This document shows positions 1 to 8,707 of a stretch of 15,718 bases of DNA, one piece after another (position 1 is the first letter of the stretch; each line of letters opens with the position of its first letter). Origin of the DNA: an uncultured Ruminococcus sp. (GTDB lineage: Bacteria; Bacillota; Clostridia; Oscillospirales; Ruminococcaceae). The notes beneath the pieces were generated by a model. The model was not told where the DNA came from. It did not search any database and saw nothing but the letters and a program-made list of their open reading frames with translations. A program made the translations under genes and the position numbers. The DNA is taken from NCBI GenBank assembly GCA_947177345.1, contig CAMWUB010000007.1, forward strand, positions 1 through 15,718, read 5' to 3'.

Positions 1-108
1 AATAAAATCGGTGAAAATAAATCAGAAAGTCAACCCCTTTCCGCTCTGCGTGCTGCGTTGCTTACGGAATTGTTTTCTGGCAGAATTGATTTATCACATG
101 TCAATTAA
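1..108 (+). CDS. C-terminal tail of a protein, probably type I restriction specificity subunit (HsdS)
   Basis: The first frame is open from base 1 to a TAA at 106-108, giving the last 35 residues of a protein whose start lies outside the window. The tail contains LSALRAALLTELFSGRIDLS. This matches the pattern common at the end of HsdS proteins, an amphipathic helix of the form LRxxLLxxLxSGxIxL after the second coiled-coil spacer. HsdS chooses the DNA target of a type I restriction-modification complex. The call rests on a short tail, so another coiled-coil protein is possible. Nothing links it functionally to the pilus genes downstream. Confidence 0.45.
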   Translation, partial: NKIGENKSESQPLSALRAALLTELFSGRIDLSHVN

Positions 109-403
109 ACGTCATTATGACAAATAAATAATAAAAAAATTTGTCGTAATTAACAAATATATAAAATTTTCTGTAAATTCAATATAAATTATAGCAATTC
201 TCTAATCACTGTGTTATAATATTTGTATAAGTTTAACAATGGGAAGTGTATGCCTGTAACATTTCTCTTGTTACTTGTCTATGTTGCCTTTATTTATTGA
301 TTTTTTGTAGAATAATTGTTATTTTATATAATATATATTACTTTAAGTATAAAATTGTTGAATATTGATAAAAAATGACAGATTATTTATGTCAAAAAAG
401 CGA
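109..403. other. AT-rich intergenic region with small inverted repeats
   Basis: This stretch between the upstream gene tail and the pilC promoter holds no credible gene. It is very A+T-rich. Short dyads are visible: GTCAT-T-ATGAC at 111-121 just after the stop codon, ATTTGT/ACAAAT at 139-158, GTAACA/TGTTAC at 256-274 (7-nt loop), and TGACA/TGTCA at 376-394, the last ending 9 bases before the pilC -35 box. A TATAAT at 215-220 has no matching -35 box. No good T-tract terminator for the upstream gene is seen. Confidence 0.5.
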
Positions 404-432
404 TTGAAAAATAACTTTTATAATGCTATAAT
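404..432 (+). promoter_or_regulatory. Sigma-A promoter of the pilC-to-pilW-like operon
   Basis: TTGAAA at 404-409, a 17-bp spacer, and TATAAT at 427-432 make a near-consensus promoter. Transcription should start near 439, giving a leader of about 56 nt before the pilC start. A second TATAAT at 419-424 overlaps the spacer. An upstream frame start at 432 falls inside the -10 box, so it cannot be the translation start. Confidence 0.85.
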
Positions 433-494
433 TGTTATTGTTAAGGTGGCATATTATCCATAACCCTATAAAATTTATCTACGGAGGTGGTTCT

Positions 495-1694
495 ATGAAG
501 AGTTTTTCCTATGTCGCACAAGACGCACGTGGCAGACAGCAGAAAGGCGTTATGAACGCTGAAAATGAACAGGAATTTCTTGAAAAGGCTAAAGAAAGAG
601 GTCTCTACGTAAAAGACTATAAGGAAAGCGATTCAACCAACACAAAATCTATTTACAAGTTCAATACCAAAGAGCTTACATTCAACTGTCGTCAGCTGAG
701 TGCTATGCTTACTTCCGGTCTTACACTTGTAAAGGCAATCGACATTCTGACCAAGGAACAGGAAAACGAAAAGGGTAAAGCTATCTGGCAGGACATTTAC
801 GAAAATGTTCAGAAAGGTGAATCTTTTTCTTCCGCTCTCGAAATGCATGCAGGCTCATTTCCTGAATTTCTTATTTCTATGGTCGGAGCAGGTGAAAGTA
901 GTGGTTCACTTGACGTAATCATGACCCGTATGGCAGACCATTACAACAAGGAAGGCAAACTGAAAAATACTGTCAAGAGTGCTATGATGTATCCTATGAT
1001 ACTTCTCATACTCTGTATAGTTATAGTTATCTTCCTCTTTGCATTTATTATGCCTACATTTATAGCAATGTATGAAGACCCTGACGATATGCCGGCACTT
1101 ACAAAATTTGTTGCAGGTATATCAGATGTCATAATCAACAGGTGGTATGTAATCATTGCAGTTGTGGCAGTACTTGTATTCGGTATACAGTATGCCCTCA
1201 AAGTACCGCATCTGAGAGTAAAAGTTGACCGGTTGTTAATAAAAGGTCCGGGGTTTGGTCCTCTTATGACAAAAATCTATACCGGACGTTTCGCACGTAC
1301 ACTGTCTTCACTCTATTCAAGCGGTATTCCCATGGTTGAATGTCTTGAAAGAGCGTCAGCCGTTCTTGGTAACTCCTACATTGACGAAAAATTCATTGAA
1401 GTTGTAGACGAAGTAAAACAGGGTGAAACACTATCAAATGCCATCACGAGGTCTGAAGTGTTTGAAAATATGTTCTGTTCAATTCTATATGTCGGTGAGG
1501 AATCCGGTGCGCTTGACTCAATTCTTGAAAAGACTTCTGACTACTATGAAGAAGAATCCGATGCCGCTGTACAGCGTCTTGTAAGTATGGTTGAACCGTT
1601 GCTCCTTATTTTCATGGCTGTAATCATCGGTCTTGTTGTATGTGGTATCTATCCTGCTCTCTACGGTTCATTCGATTCTATCGAAAACGAATAA
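495..1694 (+). CDS. pilC: Type IV pilus inner-membrane platform protein PilC
   Basis: PilC is the polytopic platform protein that couples the PilB and PilT motors to pilin insertion and removal. The 399-residue product has the family's two T2SF repeats, roughly residues 65-190 and 265-390. Each carries the conserved acidic/Gly pattern: GAGESSGSLD at 131-140 and GEESGALD at 334-341. Membrane segments lie at about 166-190 (after SAMMYPM), 216-235 and 366-391. The ATG at 495 is chosen because GGAGGTGG at 483-490 precedes it and because the longer reading frame begins inside the promoter. It is the first gene of a tight operon; the next gene starts 21 bases after its stop. Length and motifs are ordinary for PilC/GspF. 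Confidence 0.95.
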   Translation: MKSFSYVAQDARGRQQKGVMNAENEQEFLEKAKERGLYVKDYKESDSTNTKSIYKFNTKELTFNCRQLSAMLTSGLTLVKAIDILTKEQENEKGKAIWQDIYENVQKGESFSSALEMHAGSFPEFLISMVGAGESSGSLDVIMTRMADHYNKEGKLKNTVKSAMMYPMILLILCIVIVIFLFAFIMPTFIAMYEDPDDMPALTKFVAGISDVIINRWYVIIAVVAVLVFGIQYALKVPHLRVKVDRLLIKGPGFGPLMTKIYTGRFARTLSSLYSSGIPMVECLERASAVLGNSYIDEKFIEVVDEVKQGETLSNAITRSEVFENMFCSILYVGEESGALDSILEKTSDYYEEESDAAVQRLVSMVEPLLLIFMAVIIGLVVCGIYPALYGSFDSIENE

Positions 1695-1715
1695 TTCACG
1701 AAAGGTGGAAAACAA

Positions 1716-3296
1716 ATGCTTTCATTCGATATTACTGACAGAAATATACGAGTAGTCAAGGGTGCAGAAGCTAACGGCAAAATCAAAATCAGCAAAGCCG
1801 CTTCTATTGACGTAGACGAGGAACTCATTATCAACGGTCATATAAAAGACGTTCCTAATGTCGCCACTCTTATAAACGGTGCTATCAAAAAGAACCAGAT
1901 GCCCGATAAAGAGGCTATTGTAAGTATTTCCTCAAATCTTACCATTTTCAAGGAACTCAATGTTCAGAAAGTAAAAATTACTGAAATGCAGAAGACTGTT
2001 AAACAGCAACTGCTTTCAGAACTCAGTCTCGAAGATATGTATAGTGTTTCATATACTATTGTAGGCGACGGCGAAGGCGATACATATAAGGTTCTTGCAA
2101 CCGCCTGCCCCTATGAAATCGTAAACAGCTACAGAGAAATGTTCAAACTTCTTGGTATCTCACTGAAATCAGTTATGGTAGGCTGTAACTGTATAACAAA
2201 AGTACTTCTTGCCGATACCAAAATACAGGCAAAAATGCCATTGCTTGCTGTACAGATTGATAACAACTTTGTTTCTCTTAACCTCTATGAAGCTAATCAG
2301 CTTTCATTCTCACGTTTCGCATCAATCGACCCTGCCGACTATGAATATTCGGAAGACTATGTTTTTGAAGCCGTAAATGAAAACATCTTCCGTATGTTAC
2401 AGTTTCACAGAAGCCGTAACACAGGCGAAGTAATCGAAAACATAGTATTCTATGGCGATACACATGATTATGTGAGACTTACTGACGAACTCGAAAAACT
2501 TGACCTCAATACTAACCTCATAAACGTACCGCCACAGATACACGGTCATGAAAACCTTGAATTTTCACTGTATGCAAATGCTATCGGTGCAATGTTCAAG
2601 CGTGATAAGGATAAGGAAAAAATAAACCTCCTCGAAGGTGATTTCAGTTCCGTTGTAAGAAGCAAGGGTGGCGGAAATGATAAAGCCGGTGATATTGTCA
2701 TGCTGGCTGCTATCGGTGTGGCTGCTGTTGCGGTACTCGGTGTATGGGGAATCCTCACTGTAAAAGATAACGGCATTCAGGACGATATTCAGGTATGTCA
2801 GGACTTTATAGATGCCCCCGAAACTGCAAATAAAATCAAATATCTTACACGTCTCGAAGAAATGAAGGAAAAAGTTGACGCATACAACACAAGTATGTTG
2901 AATGCACATGACGCTTTTTATTCAAAACCGGTCATTGACGGCGAAAAATATGACCTTGTTGAACAGATTCTTTCAGATACAGCAACGGAACTCGGCGTTA
3001 CGGGAACAAAAGTACTTGACCCTGATTACACTGACGGTATATTATCGTTCAGTATTGAATATCTCGCTAATGATGGTGCTTATGAAGAACTTCCTGCTGA
3101 GTTTCTTAATAATATATTATCAGAAGACGTTTTTGAAACAGCCGGATACAGTGGTTATCGTCTTGAAGAACGTGCTGAAAGCAGTGACGCTGAACCGGAA
3201 ACTTTTGCAAAATTTGATGTTACTCTCAGAGTAACCGGCGAACAAAGTGCTTATCACCCTGAAGAATCAGAAAATGAAGAAATATCGGCAGAATAA
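1716..3296 (+). CDS. pilMN: PilM-PilN fusion protein (T4P alignment complex)
   Basis: This 526-residue protein joins two normally separate components. Residues 1-295 look like PilM, an actin-fold cytoplasmic protein. Residues 303-310, INLLEGDF, match the N-terminal INLLP motif of PilN, the peptide that docks in the PilM groove. A membrane helix follows at about 327-349, then an extracytoplasmic PilN-like domain to the end. The actin-fold phosphate motifs are weak: the start reads SFDITDRNIRVV where a DIG-type loop is expected, the second reads AVQIDNNFVSL, and the adenosine loop is FYGDTHDY without the GG pair. Nucleotide binding may therefore be reduced. Fused PilMN is known in Clostridioides difficile. 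AAAGGTGG at 1701-1708 sets the start; pilO follows 15 bases after the stop. Confidence 0.9.
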   Translation: MLSFDITDRNIRVVKGAEANGKIKISKAASIDVDEELIINGHIKDVPNVATLINGAIKKNQMPDKEAIVSISSNLTIFKELNVQKVKITEMQKTVKQQLLSELSLEDMYSVSYTIVGDGEGDTYKVLATACPYEIVNSYREMFKLLGISLKSVMVGCNCITKVLLADTKIQAKMPLLAVQIDNNFVSLNLYEANQLSFSRFASIDPADYEYSEDYVFEAVNENIFRMLQFHRSRNTGEVIENIVFYGDTHDYVRLTDELEKLDLNTNLINVPPQIHGHENLEFSLYANAIGAMFKRDKDKEKINLLEGDFSSVVRSKGGGNDKAGDIVMLAAIGVAAVAVLGVWGILTVKDNGIQDDIQVCQDFIDAPETANKIKYLTRLEEMKEKVDAYNTSMLNAHDAFYSKPVIDGEKYDLVEQILSDTATELGVTGTKVLDPDYTDGILSFSIEYLANDGAYEELPAEFLNNILSEDVFETAGYSGYRLEERAESSDAEPETFAKFDVTLRVTGEQSAYHPEESENEEISAE

Positions 3297-3311
3297 GGAG
3301 GCTGATTTTAA

Positions 3312-4238
3312 ATGAAATTGAATTACAGAGATAAGGTAATTCTTGGTATTCTATTGGCGGTGGTCATTGGGATTGCTGGTTTTGTCGGTCTTATCAAACC
3401 TAAGAACGAGGAAATCAAGGAAGATGAAGCTTTACTGATTACAAAGCAGGAGGAGCAGGCAGACCTTGAAGCAAGAATCGCAAGGATTCAACCCCTTAAA
3501 AATAATATAGATGAAACTTATGAAGAAACTAACAAACTTATTGCGGATTTTATTCCGATTTCAGATATTGACAACGAGATAAAAGTAGACCAGTATATGC
3601 AACACTATGCAGAAGACTGTGGTGTTCGCATAGAAAATCTTGAAATATCAGCAAATAAGGAATCTTCACTGGATTATTATTTCCTTGAATCTGATGGAAT
3701 GCCTTCACAGGCAATGCGTAATATGGCAGACCTTAACAACGATTACGCCAAGGAAGACGCTGAAAAAAATGCTGAAAGTATTGCTCTTTCACAGCGTAAT
3801 GTTGAAACGGTTATACAGGCACAGTATGGTATAAATGTTACCGGCACAAGAGAAGCTCTGTGGGATTACCTGAAAGCTATCGAAGAATTCGGAAAGACAA
3901 TGATTATAAATCAGGTAAGAATTGACGATTATTCATTCGGTGCAGATAAACTTGAAGAAGAGGGTAGAACAGTAACACCTTCTGTAAATGAAACACCGGA
4001 TAACGAAGAAGAAGAAAATCAGGAAGAAACACCGGAATCATCTGACGATAATGCCGAACAGCCGGAAGAACCTGATTCTGATAATAATTCAGATACAGAA
4101 CCGGAATCTGAAAATCCTCCTGAACCTGCACAGGCTCCGCAACCTCTCACTATAGACGACGCAAATACATCATCAATACAGCTTGTAATCAGCTTATATT
4201 CAGTTTACGATATGCCTAAGCCTAATACCGAAGAATAA
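3312..4238 (+). CDS. pilO: PilO-like alignment complex protein with long acidic insertion
   Basis: PilO pairs with PilN on the outer face of the cytoplasmic membrane and aligns the pilus machine. The 308-residue product has a short cytoplasmic N-terminus, one membrane helix at about 8-28, a charged coiled coil at about 30-80, and an alpha/beta domain that includes GTREALWDYLKAIEEFGK at 178-195. The family's last beta strand appears as SSIQLVISLYSVYD at 287-300. Between them, about residues 215-279 form a low-complexity stretch almost wholly E, D, P, N, S and T, which looks disordered and is not typical of PilO. Its Shine-Dalgarno AAGGAGG (3295-3301) overlaps the stop of the fusion gene. Position after pilMN supports the call, since PilO sequences diverge strongly. 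Confidence 0.85.
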   Translation: MKLNYRDKVILGILLAVVIGIAGFVGLIKPKNEEIKEDEALLITKQEEQADLEARIARIQPLKNNIDETYEETNKLIADFIPISDIDNEIKVDQYMQHYAEDCGVRIENLEISANKESSLDYYFLESDGMPSQAMRNMADLNNDYAKEDAEKNAESIALSQRNVETVIQAQYGINVTGTREALWDYLKAIEEFGKTMIINQVRIDDYSFGADKLEEEGRTVTPSVNETPDNEEEENQEETPESSDDNAEQPEEPDSDNNSDTEPESENPPEPAQAPQPLTIDDANTSSIQLVISLYSVYDMPKPNTEE

Positions 4239-4271
4239 TTCACGCTTGGTTATTTGAAAGGCGGTAAATTT

Positions 4272-7088
4272 ATGAAAACTGATAAAAAACAAAGTTTCAG
4301 GGGTGCGGTACTTCTTACAGTTGTATCTGTAATGTCTCTCCTGATAATATTTCTTACAAGTACCCTCGCACTTGCGACGGCTGCAAACAACAGGGCACAT
4401 AAATCGTACTCATCATCTCAGGCAAGCTATACCGCAAGAGCTGCTATTGACAGTATTCTTAAGGCAGCAGGAGAAAATGAGGATTTAAAAACAGCTATAG
4501 CATCTGTTACGGCAGGAAGTAGTCTTGATATTGATATTGATATGGAAGCTTCTGTCACCGGCATAGGAAAAGTTGAAAAGGCAAAAGTTGAATACGCCGG
4601 TAAAAAACAGTTCTATAACACAAGCAATCAGTCATGGGAAGAAAGAGACCTTTTATTGATTTCTGCCGATGTTACTTCAGGCGGTGAAACTAAAACTGTA
4701 AGTGCTTATGCTGTAAAAGACCCACCGCAACCAACTCCGAACAATGAAGGTGGTTTTGTTACTGTCGGCGGTGCTGGTACACCTGTAGGAACTGCTTCAT
4801 ATGGTGGTACATATCTTGGTATCGGTATGAACAAAGGTACAAGATATTATTATGGTGATTACAGTCTGCCAACAGGTCAGATAGTAAGTCTTGACGATAA
4901 ACTTTATCTCAATCTTAAAGATAAAGCTAATCTGCCTGGTTATCAGGACGCAAGCGGAAACTATATTCCCAATCTCCCCGAAAATGCAGATATTCTTGAA
5001 AAATTTGCATTCCCTAACCCGAGTATTGTTGAAGCTCCTGTTGTTATAAATGGTAGTTTTGATATTAACACAAAGACAACACTTTATGTTCCTCTGGAGA
5101 CAAAAAAAGGTCTTTCAGTATGGGGAAATCTTACATTCACAAACAGTGATTTCAAAGTAGTTTTTGAAACATTTGACGGTAGCAGTGGAGATACTTACAG
5201 ACAAAGTGTAGGCGATTTTTATGAAATTCCATATATTTATGTGGATTCCCTTATGAAATGTGATGTAGGCTTTACTATTGGTGACAGTAACATTCCGTTA
5301 AGTATTTTCTGTGGTTCACTTGACGCACGTTCTAACGGCAGTATGCAGTTTTATGCAGATATTTACTGTCAGGATACAGGAAAGACTTCATATCTTGGAA
5401 ACAGTTCTGCAAACTCAAAACTTCATGCATGGAGCAGTTCTGTTGTAACTGGTACAGATGTGTATCTTAATACAATGAGTTCAGGAAATTTCTATACTAA
5501 AGGCAATCTTGTCATAGACGGCAACGGTGCGGAAATTGCCGGTGACCTTGTTGTTGAAGGTGACCTCACTGTAAACGGCAGGCTTGATGTCGGTGGCAGT
5601 GTTGTTGTCGGTGGAACTCTCATAGCTAACAATGATATTAATGTGGGAGCAGGTCATAGTATATGTGCAGACCGTGCAACAGGTTCAAAGATAACAATAA
5701 ATGCTACTAAGAAGATGACTGCTGACGGTACACAGGAACTATATGAAAGAAATGATAATATAACTTATTGTGTACTTGGTAAAAATGTAGGTTTTGTCGA
5801 AAGCTGGGGTACAACTACTAACTATCCTTATGCATGGCTTAAACCTGAGGCTATTGCTGATTTCGGCATGACTGATACCGACGGTGACGGAATAATTGAT
5901 AATAATTTCCATGATTTCGGTGGTACAGTTATTGACCCGTCATATATATTGGAAAAGACAAATTATGTAGGTGACGAAAATACAGCAACAAGAGAATTTA
6001 CCCACGAAGTTTTATGGGTAAACAGAGATGACCCGACAGACGTTACAGGTAATGAAATGGATACTTATGAAGCAGGTGGAAGTTTTGTTTATAACGGAAG
6101 CGTTAATATAGCCAATACTGATTTCTATAAAATGAACCATAATAATGAACTCTTCCCAAGAAAAGCTGAAAAGGTTGTTATTCTTGGTTTTGAAGATGTA
6201 AACGGTGGTAATGACACAGATTTAATAAAGGTTTCAAAGATTGTAGATACTATTTTAGACATAGAAAACAGATATGACTTTTCTAATAATACTATAAATG
6301 AAATTCCGGCTGACGGCAACTATCTTGCAGATGTAAATGCAAATGTATATACAGCAAGTAATCTTCCGGCAGAAATTACACAGAGCTGTACATTATCAGG
6401 CGGTTTCAGTCAGGATATTATTATCAGAAATACAAGTACAAATGACATATGGGTTAAACTTGATAATTTCTCACTTTTCAATAACGGCGATTTTATCTAT
6501 GATGATTCTGCTACAGGTTGCGGAAATCTTAATGTATTTGTTGCAAACACCGCAACTTTCCTTACCGGACGTAAAATGCTTACAAAGACATATAAGGATT
6601 ATTTTGATAATAATACACCATTACAGATATACACAGACGGAAGAGTACAATTAGACCCGAATGTTTATACACGAATAGCACCTCCGACGATAAACATTTA
6701 TTCTGAAAAAGCAACATATGCTGTAGATGGTTCTATAACATGGCAACCTGAATTTAAAATGTCAAATGGTGCATCTATCGTTACAGCAAAGATTAAAGCA
6801 CCTGATATGGCATTTGAAATTACAAATGCTGCAAATATCAGTAACAGCATCTATTATGACGCTATAGAAGTTAAAAACGCACAGGGTAGCGGAAAGAATA
6901 TCGGTGTAATCGGTGACCTTAATATTTCAGGCGGTTATATGCAGAACGACTGGATATTCCTTTATGTTCCTCCGATTGGAAACCCATGTACCTGTCCGCC
7001 GACGTGTCCATGTGGTGGTTCATGTATAAATTGTAATTGTGCCGGAAACAGTAACAGCTTTGATATTATGTATTATGAAGGATTTTAA
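4272..7088 (+). CDS. Giant PilX-like minor pilus protein with beta-repeat region and Cys-rich tail
   Basis: The 938-residue product starts with a PilX-type N-terminus: a basic stretch, then SFRG before the hydrophobic helix AVLLTVVSVMSLLIIFL, without a Glu at position +5. PilX/GspK-like proteins sit at the pilus tip and help start assembly. Usual PilX is about 200 residues, so this is far larger. Residues 409-460 carry short repeats rich in GDLxVxGxLxVGG, resembling bactofilin or beta-solenoid turns. DTDGDGIID at 535-543 is a DxDxDGxxD calcium-loop pattern. Seven cysteines crowd residues 906-923 (in order CTC, CPC, C, CNC). The ATG at 4272 follows AAAGGCGG at 4257-4264; a TTG at 4254 lies before that site and is rejected. 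PilX-like is firm only for the N-terminus; the rest is unrecognised. Confidence 0.7.
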   Translation: MKTDKKQSFRGAVLLTVVSVMSLLIIFLTSTLALATAANNRAHKSYSSSQASYTARAAIDSILKAAGENEDLKTAIASVTAGSSLDIDIDMEASVTGIGKVEKAKVEYAGKKQFYNTSNQSWEERDLLLISADVTSGGETKTVSAYAVKDPPQPTPNNEGGFVTVGGAGTPVGTASYGGTYLGIGMNKGTRYYYGDYSLPTGQIVSLDDKLYLNLKDKANLPGYQDASGNYIPNLPENADILEKFAFPNPSIVEAPVVINGSFDINTKTTLYVPLETKKGLSVWGNLTFTNSDFKVVFETFDGSSGDTYRQSVGDFYEIPYIYVDSLMKCDVGFTIGDSNIPLSIFCGSLDARSNGSMQFYADIYCQDTGKTSYLGNSSANSKLHAWSSSVVTGTDVYLNTMSSGNFYTKGNLVIDGNGAEIAGDLVVEGDLTVNGRLDVGGSVVVGGTLIANNDINVGAGHSICADRATGSKITINATKKMTADGTQELYERNDNITYCVLGKNVGFVESWGTTTNYPYAWLKPEAIADFGMTDTDGDGIIDNNFHDFGGTVIDPSYILEKTNYVGDENTATREFTHEVLWVNRDDPTDVTGNEMDTYEAGGSFVYNGSVNIANTDFYKMNHNNELFPRKAEKVVILGFEDVNGGNDTDLIKVSKIVDTILDIENRYDFSNNTINEIPADGNYLADVNANVYTASNLPAEITQSCTLSGGFSQDIIIRNTSTNDIWVKLDNFSLFNNGDFIYDDSATGCGNLNVFVANTATFLTGRKMLTKTYKDYFDNNTPLQIYTDGRVQLDPNVYTRIAPPTINIYSEKATYAVDGSITWQPEFKMSNGASIVTAKIKAPDMAFEITNAANISNSIYYDAIEVKNAQGSGKNIGVIGDLNISGGYMQNDWIFLYVPPIGNPCTCPPTCPCGGSCINCNCAGNSNSFDIMYYEGF

Positions 7089-7100
7089 GGAGGTGCTTTG

Positions 7101-7511
7101 ATGAATAACGAAAATAATAAAAAATTACGCCATAAAAAGCGTGGTATGACTCTTGTTGAAGTTATCATTTCAATTGCCGTAATGGCAATACTGGCACTTC
7201 TGCTTACTACTATCGGCGTTACTGTTGATACCTATCGTAAAGACACCAAAGCAAGAAACGACAAAATAGCTGTTGAAGGTCCTGCCGCTGAAAGTCGTGA
7301 CAAGGAAAAGAATAACGGCAGAGGTAAACTTATTGATGAAGAATTCAAGATAACTGTCAAAAAGTCAGGTGGAATGCCGGTAGAAGTAACAGGTAAACTT
7401 TACTCAACCAGTGATGAACTTACTGATACAGGTACAACTGACAGTGACGGCGAAAAAATTTATTCCGGCAATACTAAAGGACATTTCAAGTTTATTGATA
7501 TCGGCAATTAA
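7101..7511 (+). CDS. Minor prepilin, PilV-like
   Basis: This 136-residue protein has a class III prepilin leader: a basic N-terminus ending KKRG, then MTLVEVIISIAVMAILAL. PilD should cut after Gly15, and Glu20 is the conserved +5 glutamate. MTLVEV with Met at +1 is common in PilV/GspI-type minor pilins. The soluble part is small, charged and ends with a beta-rich segment; no cysteines are seen. AAGGAGG, which overlaps the preceding stop codon, lies 7-8 bases upstream of the ATG at 7101. A TTG at 7098 would add one Met and is less likely. The place between the PilX-like and PilW-like genes fits the usual minor-pilin cluster order and supports a role in the tip complex. Confidence 0.8.
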   Translation: MNNENNKKLRHKKRGMTLVEVIISIAVMAILALLLTTIGVTVDTYRKDTKARNDKIAVEGPAAESRDKEKNNGRGKLIDEEFKITVKKSGGMPVEVTGKLYSTSDELTDTGTTDSDGEKIYSGNTKGHFKFIDIGN

Positions 7512-7523
7512 GGAGGCGTGAGC

Positions 7524-8642
7524 GTGAAAAACAAAAAAAATCTCAAAGGTTTTACACTTGTTGAACTGGTAGTAGTTATGGCTGTTTTCGGAATAATTAT
7601 GCTTGGTGCTATGCAGTTTCTCAGCCCTGTAAGCCGTATGATGAAAGGTTCATCACTTCAGGAATCAAACTCCGCTACTGTCGATAACATAAAACGTTAT
7701 TTTGAGGGTACTTTACGTTATGCAAGTGCTGTATATGTTCATAACGGTGACCTTAAAGAATATGATATATCAAATGGTGGTACTCCTGTTGTACTTGGCG
7801 GTACAGAAGAAGCCCGTCAGACAAAAGCTGTTGAAAACTTTGTAAATTCCTATTTCAAAGATAAGGCTGACAATAATAATAATCCTATAAAAGGTGAAGT
7901 TCACCTTATGAAAATCGACAACGATAACGATGGTAAAATTACTGAAAGTCTTTTCAATTTCGAGGCAGGTTATACTTATAAAGAATGGGACGGAAGTGGC
8001 TGGAATGACGAACACCCAGTATCTTGTACAGTTTCAAATACAAGTTTTGACCAGCCTGTTATAAATGATGTATATTACAAGGATTATTCAATTTTTGCTA
8101 CACTCGGATATAATACTGTAAATCCGATTCATGCCGGTGATGTTTCAGCACTTCCGGCTCAGGTTAAGGACGACCAGTATTTCGGCAGAATCAATCCGGT
8201 TGAAATCGACGACGGAACAGGCAATCTTGTACCGTATACATTTGGCGTTGAGATGTTCTCATTCAGTTTTGTTACTTACAAAAATGATAAAGACAGCAGT
8301 GGAAATTCATTGTATCACCATATTGTCGACGGAGACCATGTTTTCGGTTCACCGTATTCTTCATCGAATGCAACTCTTGCACTTGTGAATATAAAAAACG
8401 GTTTCTGTGACGGTTATAATACAAGTCTTAATAACAGACCTGTAAGAAGAAATGGTACTGACGGTACAAATTCTTATACACCTACAACTATGATTGACGA
8501 GAAAAACGCAACCGGTGGTGCAGGTGCAGACGGTAAATGGGACTATGAGCCGATTCCAGCACCTAATTCATTTACTGTTTATGACCCCGGCAATCTGGCA
8601 AGCGGAAACAATATATATATAATATATACACTTCCTAACTGA
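7524..8642 (+). CDS. Minor prepilin, PilW-like
   Basis: The 372-residue product has the prepilin leader KNKKNLKG then FTLVELVVVMAVFGIIML; cleavage is expected after Gly9, with Glu14 as the +5 glutamate. The phrase LSPVSRMM followed by a long helix and a large C-terminal domain is the layout of PilW/GspJ-like minor pilins. Residues 132-141 (DNDNDGKITE) form a DxDxDG pattern that could bind calcium. GTG at 7524 is chosen because AGGAGG at 7511-7516 is 7 bases before it; the GTG at 7518 would be only one base from that site. This is the last gene of the operon that starts at pilC. PilW is a family-level call from the N-terminus, size and position. Confidence 0.75.
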   Translation: MKNKKNLKGFTLVELVVVMAVFGIIMLGAMQFLSPVSRMMKGSSLQESNSATVDNIKRYFEGTLRYASAVYVHNGDLKEYDISNGGTPVVLGGTEEARQTKAVENFVNSYFKDKADNNNNPIKGEVHLMKIDNDNDGKITESLFNFEAGYTYKEWDGSGWNDEHPVSCTVSNTSFDQPVINDVYYKDYSIFATLGYNTVNPIHAGDVSALPAQVKDDQYFGRINPVEIDDGTGNLVPYTFGVEMFSFSFVTYKNDKDSSGNSLYHHIVDGDHVFGSPYSSSNATLALVNIKNGFCDGYNTSLNNRPVRRNGTDGTNSYTPTTMIDEKNATGGAGADGKWDYEPIPAPNSFTVYDPGNLASGNNIYIIYTLPN

Positions 8643-8643
8643 T

Positions 8644-8700
8644 TCAGAAAATAAAAAACAGGCAGTAGTTTTTAATACTGCTGCCTGTAATTATTTCTGA
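8644..8700. terminator. Bidirectional intrinsic terminator between the pilC operon and pilD
   Basis: An inner stem CAGGCAGTAGT (8659-8669) pairs with ACTGCTGCCTG (8677-8687) with one G-U pair. An outer stem TCAGAAA(A)TAA pairs with TTATTTCTGA (8691-8700) with one bulged A. The plus strand continues into TTTTATTTTA, and the minus strand meets a run of T (AAAAAA at 8653-8658 read in reverse). It can therefore end transcripts from both sides. Confidence 0.9.
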
Positions 8701-8707
8701 TTTTATT

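Noticed and set aside
190..220. A second promoter ending in TATAAT at 215-220
   Set aside because: No acceptable -35 box is found at 16-18 bp upstream in this very AT-rich stretch.
239..259. Tiny open frame starting at ATG 239
   Set aside because: It codes for only six residues, has no Shine-Dalgarno sequence, and has no other support.
432..494. Extending pilC upstream to 432
   Set aside because: The extension starts inside the -10 box of the promoter, has no ribosome site, and a strong GGAGGTGG precedes the ATG at 495.
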